59,583 nt of DNA from Acinetobacter portensis. Lineage in GTDB: Bacteria > Pseudomonadota > Gammaproteobacteria > Pseudomonadales > Moraxellaceae. Of this stretch, positions 37,401-45,371 are shown piece by piece. The notes beneath the pieces are model-generated. The model saw only the letters and a program-made list of their open reading frames with translations. It made no database searches and was not told the origin of the DNA. The stretch spans positions 1-59,583 of the forward strand of contig NZ_CP096123.1 in the NCBI RefSeq assembly GCF_023158935.1. Reading direction: 5' to 3'. Within the stretch, counting starts at the first letter, position 1. Each line of letters opens with the position of its first letter. A program made the translations under genes and the position numbers.

Positions 37401-39464
37401 AATACATATTTAAAACAAATAGGGGTTAAGTCAACTCTATCGTTAGCTCAATGGTTGAAAGCTTTACAGCAAAATGTGATGTTAAATAGCACTCCGTTGA
37501 TTGCAGGTTATATATCAGGCCAAGTCCTGACTGAAGATCTTTCAATAAATGAATTATTACGCTTATCCGAATATGAAAAATTAACCACAAATTTAGATAG
37601 CACTGAGCCAGAAAGTGAAATAGAAATAGACGATGAGCAACTACATTTGTCTGATATTTTAGCGATGATTCAGCAACTAAAAGGTGAATCTAGATCAAGC
37701 ATTTGGCTTAAACAGCTTGCCAATAATGAAACGAATCACTACTCAGTCAATTTATTAACGTGCTTTGTGCGATGGTTGATTTTACGCTGTGATGCAGAAG
37801 AGTTAAGTCTACAGAATCGAAATATGATTCATCTACATTTGGCCATCGTCAGTGCAGGTATATTGGGGTTTTCAGAAGATTTAACAAAAGATAGCCAGAT
37901 TGATGAAGATGTATTTCAAAAATGGATGGAGTTGACGCAAGAGCATTTTCCACACCGTAAGCATCTCGCTGCGTGGAATCGCTTTAGAGATTTTTTAATT
38001 CAGTTAAATGATAATCGTATAAAGTTACACAAGCGTACAGCGCATCAAGCAAGTGCTAAAGTTTTTTCAAAAAATGAAGTGCAGCAGATCGTTCAAATAT
38101 TACAATCTGTAGAATCCGGGGTGAATGATGCTGCTTTACGTCTAGAGATTCAGCGTCATTTTCGTTTATCTGCAGCGATGGGTGTACGCCGTTCAGAGAC
38201 ACTTCATTTACGGCCCTTAGATATTGATGAAGATATGCTCCGAATTCGTCCTTATGGTGAGCATCAGTTAAAAACACTTGGATCAGAACGTGTTGTTCCG
38301 ATGAATTTATTAAGTCAGACGATTCAAAATGGATTAGATGATATTTATAAGAATAAAAAATATTCGATATTAATGTCTGATGAAAACAGTGAGCATAGGC
38401 CTTTTTTTGATCAAATATCTAAAATATTAAAGAAAGTCACTGGAGATGTTGATCTCAGTTTACATCATTTAAGACATACGTTTGCAAGTACATATGCTTT
38501 AAAGTGTTTGCAAACAGTGGTGGATTTTAAAGCGCTCACGCTAGAACTGCCATGGCTACAAACTTGGATGCCATCGAATGAGCAATTTAATACGCTAGTA
38601 GGTAATGAAGGACAAGTTGGGCAAGGGATTAAGGCGATTAGTCGAGTGCTTGGACATTTACATGAATCGACCACATTAAAGCATTATGTTCATATCTTAT
38701 TTCTGGCTACTTATGCCTATAGCATGCAACAACAGCAACCCAATTTACATACTGCATTTTTTAAGCGAGTCATGAGTCGGAGTAATTTATTCAGGCATTT
38801 CCAAGCGATTCATCAACAGGATGGTAATCTAAAATATGAGTTGAGAGATACCATCGAAAAATATGTACTCAAAAAAAGACAAAGTCAGAGGTGGGTCATC
38901 TATGCTCAAAAAATAGAGAATTCGACGGGAAAAGTAATTAAACACGAATTATTTCAAAAGTTTGAAGATGTTGAGCGGTATCTTATTTCTGGGCGGGGGC
39001 AGCCACGAGTAGATATTGAGTCCTGGAAGAGGGCTTTAATTACGATGGCAAACATTCCGTCAGGTAAACGTGGTTCAAATATAGGAAGACATCCATTATC
39101 GACACAAGGAAAGTTAGCGCGTTTGCCTGAATTACTAAGTGCTGTAGATTTTAATTCTGCACAAGAGATTTTAGAGCGATTTGATTATTTAGAACAAAAT
39201 CAATCAGAAACTTATAATTGGTTAATAAAAAAATGGTTGTATGAAAGTAATGTAACAAAAGTATTGATGCATTTTACGGCAGAGGATGAACCTATGCTTT
39301 CAATCCTTACAGAACATCAGTTTTTTCCGATAGTGATGAAACATAATAAATATGATTATTTTAGAATTATGTCTCAACAAGCGTCATTAAGCGCTGTGCG
39401 ATGGGTACTTGCGTGGTTGAGTGTACGATATTTGGTGATTAGAGATCATAAGTTTAGTGTTTAA
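34410..39464 (+). CDS. Giant (1684-residue) tyrosine recombinase, multidomain
   Basis: About four times the size of ordinary integrases. Residues ~1235-1430 hold a complete catalytic domain: AMGVRRSETLHLRPLDID (first Arg, ~1258), LHHLRHTFAS (H-x-x-R, ~1351), VLGHLHESTTLKHYVHI (His and nucleophilic Tyr, ~1415-1425). Earlier segments look like decayed copies: ~365-530 (LLTGRSVTELTAP ... LIHYASF), ~590-710 (STDRYVPLTPALIKQI, HWIRGR), perhaps ~905-1000 (SQLCRVSHLQAML, RTVLLSP). A tail of ~230 residues follows the active domain. Coupled to the 223-residue gene upstream. A mobile-element recombinase is the safe reading; the domain repeats need a profile search. Confidence 0.8.
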   Translation: MNRYLEQLLEWINQNENIEEQQLIQALFLLRAHYSLAGIVVICQRIFTLIADDELLEFRDELNTLKIISRLQDSSKYPHFFSETTDRNKHKLTPLRPYTGDSGICDLLLIQAGISRNNQSFDTVITWFLEQIFYFQKNVHTLEIYSNYLSGDGSIKLKAQKGSRVYNAFLAIRQLGDPSHEDILERVKDLVTQNEPEQWIRSMSAGSEDKRLNEVFYALKLFLSQIWDNNRLKNKKKRREFLHRIGLKHQKLILQRYGSLSIAIQPLQEIDEIHRGLISEVFADDEIEEDETPLEPLFTLFLAEQSDLIRGLYASKSIFQHVEATNVGLVWTKWRLSLNSIQQVLRLCQPSPADSSLILRAKLALILSLLTGRSVTELTAPCFSQNTDQNNIAIQYDHTLSAYVLSVLAGTPTLKTKPEDSKFHVPWTKKLHLVLPSELNDLVNQVKNLGIRTRQLAVEREVRRLINSVPQELEVSLKSIRDILPRLLYEHSQGDLAVVKAVTNESGRNYDNLIHYASFEQKKLEQLWSDCLRTIKIDIPQYIHTSSERVGSPIGIKIVEIQNEITRIKNRINQAYEQKNWQVLFDNLTLYTALWMNLATAGRGIKQPFPKWISQPGWALIQDKHHQDESTDRYVPLTPALIKQIQGLRGLMRMLGEQVEPRVDLSSYALQLFDSHQIEGLVRNWARKLVRSDHNQLPGRFKDAGLGHWIRGRHPWDMLSVFPVSVFKQQWLDVQENLQKQLGFEYFEGFDFFKIKHIPTFVLTQETKTAQVETKPRIQYSENDVKEWLKNSEYESYFPLIFEENPEPQVALELGHLLASHLAKNTNIDLPEAIKAYCAYIRDKTKIPLFVQLPQKANRTWLTSENSFSTWCYIEQNLLDLIQKDLEHLPEHQNCDVEIGRLLVVLSMYSQLCRVSHLQAMLEFIASDQHIVAMGNSRLVELTVNNDRSVTKIRRTVLLSPYVSTLILVGRQYLQPRLKEILAQPRNQQRTAWQKCFNTYLKQIGVKSTLSLAQWLKALQQNVMLNSTPLIAGYISGQVLTEDLSINELLRLSEYEKLTTNLDSTEPESEIEIDDEQLHLSDILAMIQQLKGESRSSIWLKQLANNETNHYSVNLLTCFVRWLILRCDAEELSLQNRNMIHLHLAIVSAGILGFSEDLTKDSQIDEDVFQKWMELTQEHFPHRKHLAAWNRFRDFLIQLNDNRIKLHKRTAHQASAKVFSKNEVQQIVQILQSVESGVNDAALRLEIQRHFRLSAAMGVRRSETLHLRPLDIDEDMLRIRPYGEHQLKTLGSERVVPMNLLSQTIQNGLDDIYKNKKYSILMSDENSEHRPFFDQISKILKKVTGDVDLSLHHLRHTFASTYALKCLQTVVDFKALTLELPWLQTWMPSNEQFNTLVGNEGQVGQGIKAISRVLGHLHESTTLKHYVHILFLATYAYSMQQQQPNLHTAFFKRVMSRSNLFRHFQAIHQQDGNLKYELRDTIEKYVLKKRQSQRWVIYAQKIENSTGKVIKHELFQKFEDVERYLISGRGQPRVDIESWKRALITMANIPSGKRGSNIGRHPLSTQGKLARLPELLSAVDFNSAQEILERFDYLEQNQSETYNWLIKKWLYESNVTKVLMHFTAEDEPMLSILTEHQFFPIVMKHNKYDYFRIMSQQASLSAVRWVLAWLSVRYLVIRDHKFSV

Positions 39465-40010
39465 AGTAAACATGTAAAAAGTTCTTTTAGACCATTAGCC
39501 TTAACTTATCTATAGGATAAAACCAAACAAACATATATATGTTTACTTTTTAAGGGCAACTTATCAGAATCTAAGTAAATATGACTTACGCACGCTTTAT
39601 TACACAAAGGTTTGAACAAATTTAGTGGCGCATTCTCGCTATTTTAAGGGCGAGTCAAGCCCTACGTGTGCATGAATATCATTTACCTGAATAGGAAACT
39701 TCTTGCAGCTCATTTATCAATTAATAATAGAGACTTAGGTATCAATAGTGCCAAAAAAAATCACATCATACCTTGCATTTAATATGCTACTAGAAGCCGT
39801 ATAGCATCCTTCCTTGAGCAAATAGCCTAAGCATATATCGTTCAACCTAAGGGGCCCAGGCCTTGGCTTTGTCAAATATCTGATTTGCCAAGCCAAGGCC
39901 TGGGAATCCGCGAATTTGATTTTTTTCTTTACTTTCAATTTGATCCATACGTTATCGATTGATAGGACCAGCGTTTTCAGATTACTTCTTTTCTTGCATG
40001 GTTTTCAATT
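39465..40010. other. Gene-free stretch after the recombinase
   Basis: Contains GCTTTATTACACAAAG (39596-39611), inverted partner of 32877-32892, and a long hairpin at 39855-39904. No gene found; 39905-40010 may include the decayed 5' part of the HNH gene that follows. Confidence 0.5.
39855..39904. other. 50-nt hairpin, possible recombination site or terminator
   Basis: CCCAGGCCTTGGCTT (39855-39869) pairs perfectly with AAGCCAAGGCCTGGG (39890-39904); the inner TGTCAAAT and ATTTG also pair, leaving a loop of about 5. There is no T run, so a terminator role is doubtful; an attachment-like site for the recombinase is one idea. Confidence 0.55.
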
Positions 40011-40655
40011 GTGTATGAAATTCATGAAAGCCTCATGCAGATTCATCATCGAACGATTATTTTCAAAGACTTCACCCGGGTACGCCGTAGTATTGAGTTC
40101 TTGATCGCCAATTTCCCCGTGGCGACCACCGAAACGGTTGGAAAGTTCGGCAGTGGTATCAAGGGCTATGATCGGCTACAAATTGTCTATAAAGCCTTTA
40201 TTTGCTTAAGCTTGGAAATGGAGGTTGATTTTGATGATGAGGAATGCCTGAATACCTTTATTCTGTCCATGTCTAAGGCCTTCAAGTACATCAACTTTAA
40301 CGAGTTCTATGTCGAAAGATTTTTGGGCGGTTATGATGATGCAGTCGTCAAGCATGTGGTGGGATATGTGGAGTCGATTAGTCCAATTTCTCGGTCAAAT
40401 CCCAAGGCCTTTTCGACATTAACCAAGAGTCTGCTTAAGCACAATTTTTTGGTGGGTAATCATAATTTTTGCCTCATTTGTGATGGATTGATCTATCTTG
40501 ATTCTACTGAATCGGATCATCGGATTGCCAAAGCCGTAGGTGGGCAAGGTGTTCTAGAGAATGGTCTGCTGGTTCATCCCATCTGTAATAGGATGAAATC
40601 AGATCTGAGTCTGGAAGAGATTAGAGCGGATTTGTTTGGTGAATTACTGTATTAA
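40011..40655 (+). CDS. HNH endonuclease-domain protein, possibly N-terminally truncated
   Basis: 214 residues. The C-terminal ~60 residues are an HNH nuclease: FCLICDG (C-x2-C), SDHRIAKAVGGQG, ENGLLVHPICNRMKSD. The N-terminal part (IHHRTIIFKDFTRVRRSIEF) resembles the end of a DUF262-type domain, and the full family is longer, so the 5' end may be lost. Could be a restriction-like defence nuclease next to BREX. A degenerate second copy of its 3' end lies at 42505-42589. Confidence 0.65.
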   Translation: MYEIHESLMQIHHRTIIFKDFTRVRRSIEFLIANFPVATTETVGKFGSGIKGYDRLQIVYKAFICLSLEMEVDFDDEECLNTFILSMSKAFKYINFNEFYVERFLGGYDDAVVKHVVGYVESISPISRSNPKAFSTLTKSLLKHNFLVGNHNFCLICDGLIYLDSTESDHRIAKAVGGQGVLENGLLVHPICNRMKSDLSLEEIRADLFGELLY

Positions 40656-40814
40656 TCAACAGAGCGATGAGCTCATTTTTGCAGATGTATCAATGATTAA
40701 TCACATGATTTAACTTTTGATACATTCAGCCAATGTGGTTATTTTTAATTCAGTCCAGAATCACAACCAGAAACTAGCTGTAGTTTCTGAATGACCGTCA
40801 AGGTCCTTAGTTTC

Positions 40815-40845
40815 GCCCATAGATTCCCTCTGTGGGCTTTTTTTT
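40815..40845 (+). terminator. Terminator of the HNH gene
   Basis: GCCCATAGA/TCTGTGGGC stem, 5-base loop, eight T. A related hairpin follows the duplicated remnant at 42658. Confidence 0.8.
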
Positions 40846-40867
40846 GATCAAAAATTGTATAGATGCT

Positions 40868-40957
40868 CTAAAATAAACCTTTTAGCATTTCATAAGCAAT
40901 TAGGATTAAGGCTGAGACCATTAGCACAACAAAAATGAGTTCCACTCTAGTTAACAT
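40868..40957 (-). CDS. 29-residue single-span membrane peptide
   Basis: ATG 40957 gives MLTRVELIFVVLMVSALILI plus AYEMLKGLF, stop at 40868. Charged N-terminus, one hydrophobic span of about 18 residues, basic end. AAAGGA lies 8-9 bases before the ATG. Fits small membrane proteins, including type I toxin-like peptides; expression unproven. Confidence 0.45.
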   Translation of the reverse strand: MLTRVELIFVVLMVSALILIAYEMLKGLF

Positions 40958-41207
40958 ATTAATTCCTTTTACTTTTCACTTAATTTATATAGCAGTTAAC
41001 TCGTAGCATCAATGAAATAACATGACATGGAAAATAATCAAAAAAAGATAGAATCTAGATTTTTATTACATTTACTATCCGTATACTTCAACAGCAGCTT
41101 TGAATGTTTCACTTAACCTTTAAACTTTTATTAAAATTAAATATATTCACACATGTATTCTAAAATTTGATAGAATTTATTAAAACTTTAGATTCTAAGT
41201 GTAAATA
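40958..41207. other. Intergenic, AT-rich
   Basis: No gene seen; must contain the promoter of the ATPase gene that starts at 41208 after AAGTGTAAATA. Confidence 0.4.
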
Positions 41208-42440
41208 ATGAGAAGCGCTAATATTCGACGTGATGGCTACTTAAAATTTCTGAATACATGGCAAGACCGTGATGTCATTAAAGTACTTTCAGGTGTGCGT
41301 CGCTCTGGAAAATCCACCTTATTGGCGATGTTTCAACAAGACCTGAAAGCACAGGGTGTACAAGCCGAAAACATCATTGCCATCAACTTCGAATTTATGG
41401 AATTTGAAGAACTCACCGATTACCGTAAACTACATGATTATGTATTGTCCAAAGTTGATAAAAGTAAAAAAAATTATGTTTTTTTAGATGAAATACAACA
41501 TGTTAAAAATTTTGAGAAAGTAGTCGACTCTTTATATGTTCGGGATTATATCGATTTATATATTACAGGCTCAAATGCATTCTTTCTAAGTGGAGAACTT
41601 GCGACTTTACTTACAGGACGCTATATCGAGCAACACGTTCTACCTCTGTCATTCCAAGAATTTAAACAGTGGCATATTGAAAATAATCCGATCATCCAAC
41701 AATTATCCAATCGTGATTTGTATGCCATGTATACGCGCAGTAGTTTCCCTTATACGCTTGCCATGACTAGCCAGCAGGAAACTTATGATTACTTGCAAGC
41801 GGTCTATGCCAGTGTAATGTTTAAAGATGTTATTCCCCGTTTGAATACTGCCGATATTAACTCTCTCGAGCGTGTCGCAAGATATTTGGCAAGCGTGACA
41901 GGCTCACCTATTTCCATCAATAAAATTAAAAATACCTTTGTTTCAAGTGGGGTTAAAATTTCATTTGAAACAGTAAAACGCTATATTCAGGGCTTACAGG
42001 ACAGTTTGTTATTTTATAGTGCTGCACAATTTAAAGTACGCGGGCGTGAGTTATTACAATCCTCTGAAAAATACTATTTAGTTGATGTCGGATTGCGCCG
42101 GATTATGTTGCCTGATGCTAATGCTGATCAAGGTCATATCTTAGAAAATGTAATTTATCTTGAGCTTATCAGACGAGGTTATACGGTCTATGTAGGGCGG
42201 GTTGATGAATATGAAATTGATTTTGTTGCTGTCGATACTTTACAGAATTTAACTTATTATCAGGTGGCATTAGAAACGCTCAATGAGGAGACACTCAGCC
42301 GAGAGTTACGTCCATTACAGAAAATTTCTGATTCGTATCCCAAATATTTACTTACCTTAGACACGATAGGGGCTGAAGCAAATTATAATGGTATTGTAAA
42401 AATGAGTGCTCTCGATTGGTTGCTATCTGAAAATAAGTAA
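41208..42440 (+). CDS. AAA+ ATPase with DUF4143 domain
   Basis: 410 residues. Walker A VLSGVRRSGKSTLLAMF (~residue 30), Walker B KNYVFLDEIQHVKNF, sensor DLYITGSNAFFLSGEL; C-terminal DUF4143 with ENVIYLELIRRGYTVYVGRV and YEIDFVAVD, a PD-(D/E)XK-like fold in this family. Such ATPases are common but poorly understood; here it sits between HNH gene and BREX and between two copies of the HNH 3' region, so defence or island-maintenance roles are possible. Confidence 0.8.
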   Translation: MRSANIRRDGYLKFLNTWQDRDVIKVLSGVRRSGKSTLLAMFQQDLKAQGVQAENIIAINFEFMEFEELTDYRKLHDYVLSKVDKSKKNYVFLDEIQHVKNFEKVVDSLYVRDYIDLYITGSNAFFLSGELATLLTGRYIEQHVLPLSFQEFKQWHIENNPIIQQLSNRDLYAMYTRSSFPYTLAMTSQQETYDYLQAVYASVMFKDVIPRLNTADINSLERVARYLASVTGSPISINKIKNTFVSSGVKISFETVKRYIQGLQDSLLFYSAAQFKVRGRELLQSSEKYYLVDVGLRRIMLPDANADQGHILENVIYLELIRRGYTVYVGRVDEYEIDFVAVDTLQNLTYYQVALETLNEETLSRELRPLQKISDSYPKYLLTLDTIGAEANYNGIVKMSALDWLLSENK

Positions 42441-42504
42441 AGTTGAGGGTAGACATGAATACTCTTATTTATTGATTAAAACTCAAAGACTTTTCAGCAT
42501 CATC

Positions 42505-42589
42505 CAAGAATGTATTCAAGCATAATTTCTGCTCCAATTGTGATGGATCGATTTACCTCGATTCGATTGAGTCAGACCCTCATGATTGA
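42505..42589 (+). pseudogene. Degenerate copy of the HNH gene 3' part
   Basis: Frame KHNFCSNCDGSIYLDSIESD parallels LVGNHNFCLICDGLIYLDSTESD of the intact gene, then stops. The following sequence also resembles the region after the HNH stop, including a terminator. Confidence 0.65.
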
Positions 42590-42657
42590 GCCAGAGTCGC
42601 TTACTGAAAGTAGCGAGAATTGCGCTGGAGTTTCTGAAGGATATTAATTCCTTAGTT

Positions 42658-42688
42658 TGCCCATTCATCCATGTGGGCATTTTTTTTG
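42658..42688 (+). terminator. Terminator-like hairpin (copy of 40815-40845)
   Basis: TGCCCA/TGGGCA stem, 10-base loop, eight T. Serves the ATPase gene now. Confidence 0.7.
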
Positions 42689-42711
42689 ATCAAAATACAA
42701 TGCTGTTCTTG

Positions 42712-43041
42712 CTAAAAAATGACGGCACCCACCATAAAACACAATATTCCAAAAATAATCCAAGGCCAGATCTTTGTCTTCGGTTGTTCTAAATTCTGAG
42801 GATTATATTCCGTGTGTTCTAGCGATGTCGGTTGTGGAACACGGGTCTTTTTAGAGTAAGGCTGGTGTTTAGAGTAAGATAGTCCCGTACCTGGAATACC
42901 GACACTGGTTCGCGTACCTTTTTTCCCAATATTTAGAGAAGCACCAGGTTTGCCAATGCTGGCACTGCTGATGCCTTTATGGGTCAGATTAATTTTAAAA
43001 CCCGGGAATAATTTAATACTTTTACGAAATCTAAAACCCAT
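42712..43041 (-). CDS. DUF4236 membrane-associated protein
   Basis: 109 residues. N-terminal DUF4236 motif MGFRFRKSIKLFPGFKINLT, SIGKPGASLNIGKKGTRTSV, GIPGTGLSYS; C-terminal membrane span IWPWIIFGILCFMVGAVIF. Divergent from BREX; shares the 200-base region with the brxR promoter. Confidence 0.8.
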   Translation of the reverse strand: MGFRFRKSIKLFPGFKINLTHKGISSASIGKPGASLNIGKKGTRTSVGIPGTGLSYSKHQPYSKKTRVPQPTSLEHTEYNPQNLEQPKTKIWPWIIFGILCFMVGAVIF

Positions 43042-43112
43042 ATTTCTCTCATTCTAAAACTTAGCTCAATTCACGCGCTATACCAGGATCCATGATCTGC
43101 TAGAGATCGTAC

Positions 43113-43186
43113 TTTGACGGCTATCATCAGGATACTAGTATATTTTTTATCTGGTGATTGCAATACTACCTTTAAATACCGTCAAA
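43113..43186 (+). promoter_or_regulatory. Nested inverted repeats upstream of brxR (candidate BrxR operator)
   Basis: TTTGACGG (43113-43120) and CCGTCAAA (43179-43186) enclose ATCATCAG and CTGGTGAT (7 of 8 pairing) 60 bases before the brxR start. WYL-type BrxR proteins are known to bind inverted repeats ahead of their own gene; this is the best candidate here. Confidence 0.5.
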
Positions 43187-43249
43187 AATGTTTACTGTAT
43201 ATTTGCTGTAGGGTAATCTTAAAACTACTATTTATTGACTGATTGGTAT

Positions 43250-44116
43250 ATGACGACAGATAAGCATGAAGTCCTGCTACGAATGCGAGCCATCGAGCTG
43301 CTTGCTTACTGGGAAGGTCGTTTGGTTACCAATCGTTTGATGAGTTGGTTTGGACTTAGTCGACAGCAGGCTTCTGCGGATATCAAGCGTTACAATACGC
43401 TTTACAACCCCGATGCCTTGATTCATGATCCATCGGTAAAAGGCTATGTGCCTAAAGCCAGTTTTCAACCAGTACTGACTACAGCGCATATCAATGAGTA
43501 TCTCAATATGCTCTCGGGCTTGGTCAGTGAATCGCATACCCTGATTGCGATGCCAGAACCGAATCTTGCAGCAGTTCAATTACCTGATCGCAGTGTACGT
43601 CCTGAAGTGATTCGGGAAGTTTTGCGTGCCTGCCGCAACCAAAGTACTTTAAAAATGATTTATGCCTCCATGCAGAATCCGCAGTGGCATGAACGCATGA
43701 TTTCCCCACATACCCTGGTGTATACCGGTTTTCGCTGGCATGTCCGTGCCTATTGCCATCAGAGCAAGCAGTTTAAGGACTTTTTACTCTCCAGAATTGA
43801 TCGCACACCTGTTGTGGTGGCGATTGAGTCAGTAGACCCTGCTCAGGATCAGCAATGGCATGAGGAAATTGTACTGACGCTGATCCCTAATCCAAAATTG
43901 AATGAAGCTCAAAAAGCGCTGGTCGAAAAAGACTTCGGCATGCCTGATGGCAGATTACAGATTCCGGTGAAAAAAGCCCTGGCTCACTATACCTTGCAGC
44001 GCTATCAGGCCGCGATCACGCTGGCTGAGGCGGAAGATGCCTTGAAATATCCCTTGGTGTTACAAGGTTCAGATATCGAAAAGCTGTCGTCTTACCTATT
44101 TGATCAAGCTTCATAG
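43250..44116 (+). CDS. brxR: BrxR, WYL-domain transcriptional regulator of BREX
   Basis: 288 residues from ATG 43250 (MTTDKHEVLLRMRAIELLAY); TTG 43235 is a less likely start. N-terminal winged helix (TNRLMSWFGLSRQQASADIK), central WYL domain (LKMIYASMQNPQWHERMISP, YTGFRWHVRAYC), C-terminal WCX-like part. Homologous to the BrxR regulator studied in an Acinetobacter plasmid BREX. Represses or tunes BREX expression. Ends 10 bases before brxA. Confidence 0.85.
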   Translation: MTTDKHEVLLRMRAIELLAYWEGRLVTNRLMSWFGLSRQQASADIKRYNTLYNPDALIHDPSVKGYVPKASFQPVLTTAHINEYLNMLSGLVSESHTLIAMPEPNLAAVQLPDRSVRPEVIREVLRACRNQSTLKMIYASMQNPQWHERMISPHTLVYTGFRWHVRAYCHQSKQFKDFLLSRIDRTPVVVAIESVDPAQDQQWHEEIVLTLIPNPKLNEAQKALVEKDFGMPDGRLQIPVKKALAHYTLQRYQAAITLAEAEDALKYPLVLQGSDIEKLSSYLFDQAS

Positions 44117-44126
44117 GAGATTGGCT

Positions 44127-44738
44127 ATGTTAGAACAATTTCATTATGACAGTGACCTAATTGGTGGCTCACTGATGGTGCGTGAAAGCCGGCTGATCGC
44201 GGATCTGTTATTACGAGAGGCGACTCCAGAACAATGGCATCAGGCCATTCAGGTTGACAATATTCTGCAAAAAAGAACCGCAGCCTCAGCTCAACGCAAT
44301 GCCACCGCTATTCGTAAGCGTCTGGAGCGCTTAGAGCCTGATTTCTGGAAAGCTTTGCGTGATGGGGATGATGAGCTGGCGACCCAGGTGGCTTTTTGTG
44401 GCGCATTGGAACGCAACCTGTTGCTGCTTGAGTTTATGGAAACGGTGATGAGAGAGGCCTATATCTCTCAGGCTCAATACCTGGACAGTTATATCTGGTC
44501 AGATTTTCTGGATGAGCGTTCACAACGCGATCTTGATATCTGTGATTGGAAAGAGTCCAGCAAGAAAAAAATGGGGCAGGTGGTATTTCGCATGCTGGCA
44601 GAAGCCGGTTACTTAAAAAGTACCCGTAAGTTGGAGTTGCAGCGTGTGATCGTCAGAGCAGAGCTGCGTAGCCTGTTGGAAGAACATTATAAACAACGCA
44701 TTAAAAGATCTATGGAAGTGTCGCTATGGACGCGGTAG
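44127..44738 (+). CDS. brxA: BrxA (DUF1819)
   Basis: 203 residues from ATG 44127 after AGGAGA. Small helical BREX protein, MLEQFHYDSDLIGGSLMVRE with the family's RESRLIADLLL and ending KRSMEVSLWTR. DNA-binding BREX core component. First gene of the type I core, following brxR in one operon. Confidence 0.88.
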   Translation: MLEQFHYDSDLIGGSLMVRESRLIADLLLREATPEQWHQAIQVDNILQKRTAASAQRNATAIRKRLERLEPDFWKALRDGDDELATQVAFCGALERNLLLLEFMETVMREAYISQAQYLDSYIWSDFLDERSQRDLDICDWKESSKKKMGQVVFRMLAEAGYLKSTRKLELQRVIVRAELRSLLEEHYKQRIKRSMEVSLWTR

Positions 44739-44754
44739 TTGTAGAGGGGCAGCA

Positions 44755-45330
44755 ATGAATCAAAAAATACATGAGCGTCTGAACCAGATTCCAGAGCGAA
44801 TTCTTTCCACCGAGTTTCTCACCGGGCAAGGACTGGGCAATGAAATTGGCTTCTGGATTTTTGATTATGCACCTGAAGATGAGTTGAAAGTGCGCGAATA
44901 TCTGCATTTTCTAGACGGGATGCTGGAGAAAAAACACAGTCAGCTGAAGGTGGTGAATATCAACCTGCTACAAGCCGTGGTGGATTATCTGGCTGAGCGT
45001 AACTTCATCGATAAAGCCATTCAAATGCAAAAAGCCAAAGGCGATGAAGCGCTGCTCAAAGCGCTGAAAGGTCCACTGCATATGGATAAGTTCGCGCCGT
45101 ATCTGGTGAGTAAATATGCCACCAATGCGCAAGATATTGTGTTGATGACTGGGGTAGGGTCGGTTTGGCCACTGTTACGTGCCCATCACTTATTGAATAG
45201 TTTGCATTCGTTACTGGGACATAAGCCAGTGGTGCTGTTTTACCCAGGCTATTACGACGGTCAAGCGATGAGTTTATTTGGAAAAATTCCAAGCAATAAT
45301 TACTACAGAGCATTCAGATTAGTGCCTTAA
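44755..45330 (+). CDS. brxB: BrxB (DUF1788)
   Basis: 191 residues, MNQKIHERLNQIPERILSTE..., with the family's GLGNEIGFWIFDYAP and GVGSVWPLLRAHHLLNSL and VLFYPGYYDGQ segments. Full length for BrxB. 16 bases after brxA. Needed for BREX defence; biochemical role unsettled. Confidence 0.88.
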   Translation: MNQKIHERLNQIPERILSTEFLTGQGLGNEIGFWIFDYAPEDELKVREYLHFLDGMLEKKHSQLKVVNINLLQAVVDYLAERNFIDKAIQMQKAKGDEALLKALKGPLHMDKFAPYLVSKYATNAQDIVLMTGVGSVWPLLRAHHLLNSLHSLLGHKPVVLFYPGYYDGQAMSLFGKIPSNNYYRAFRLVP

Positions 45331-45371
45331 ACACGGCAAATAGAAATAAGAATTCGGGGGGATTGATTGAG

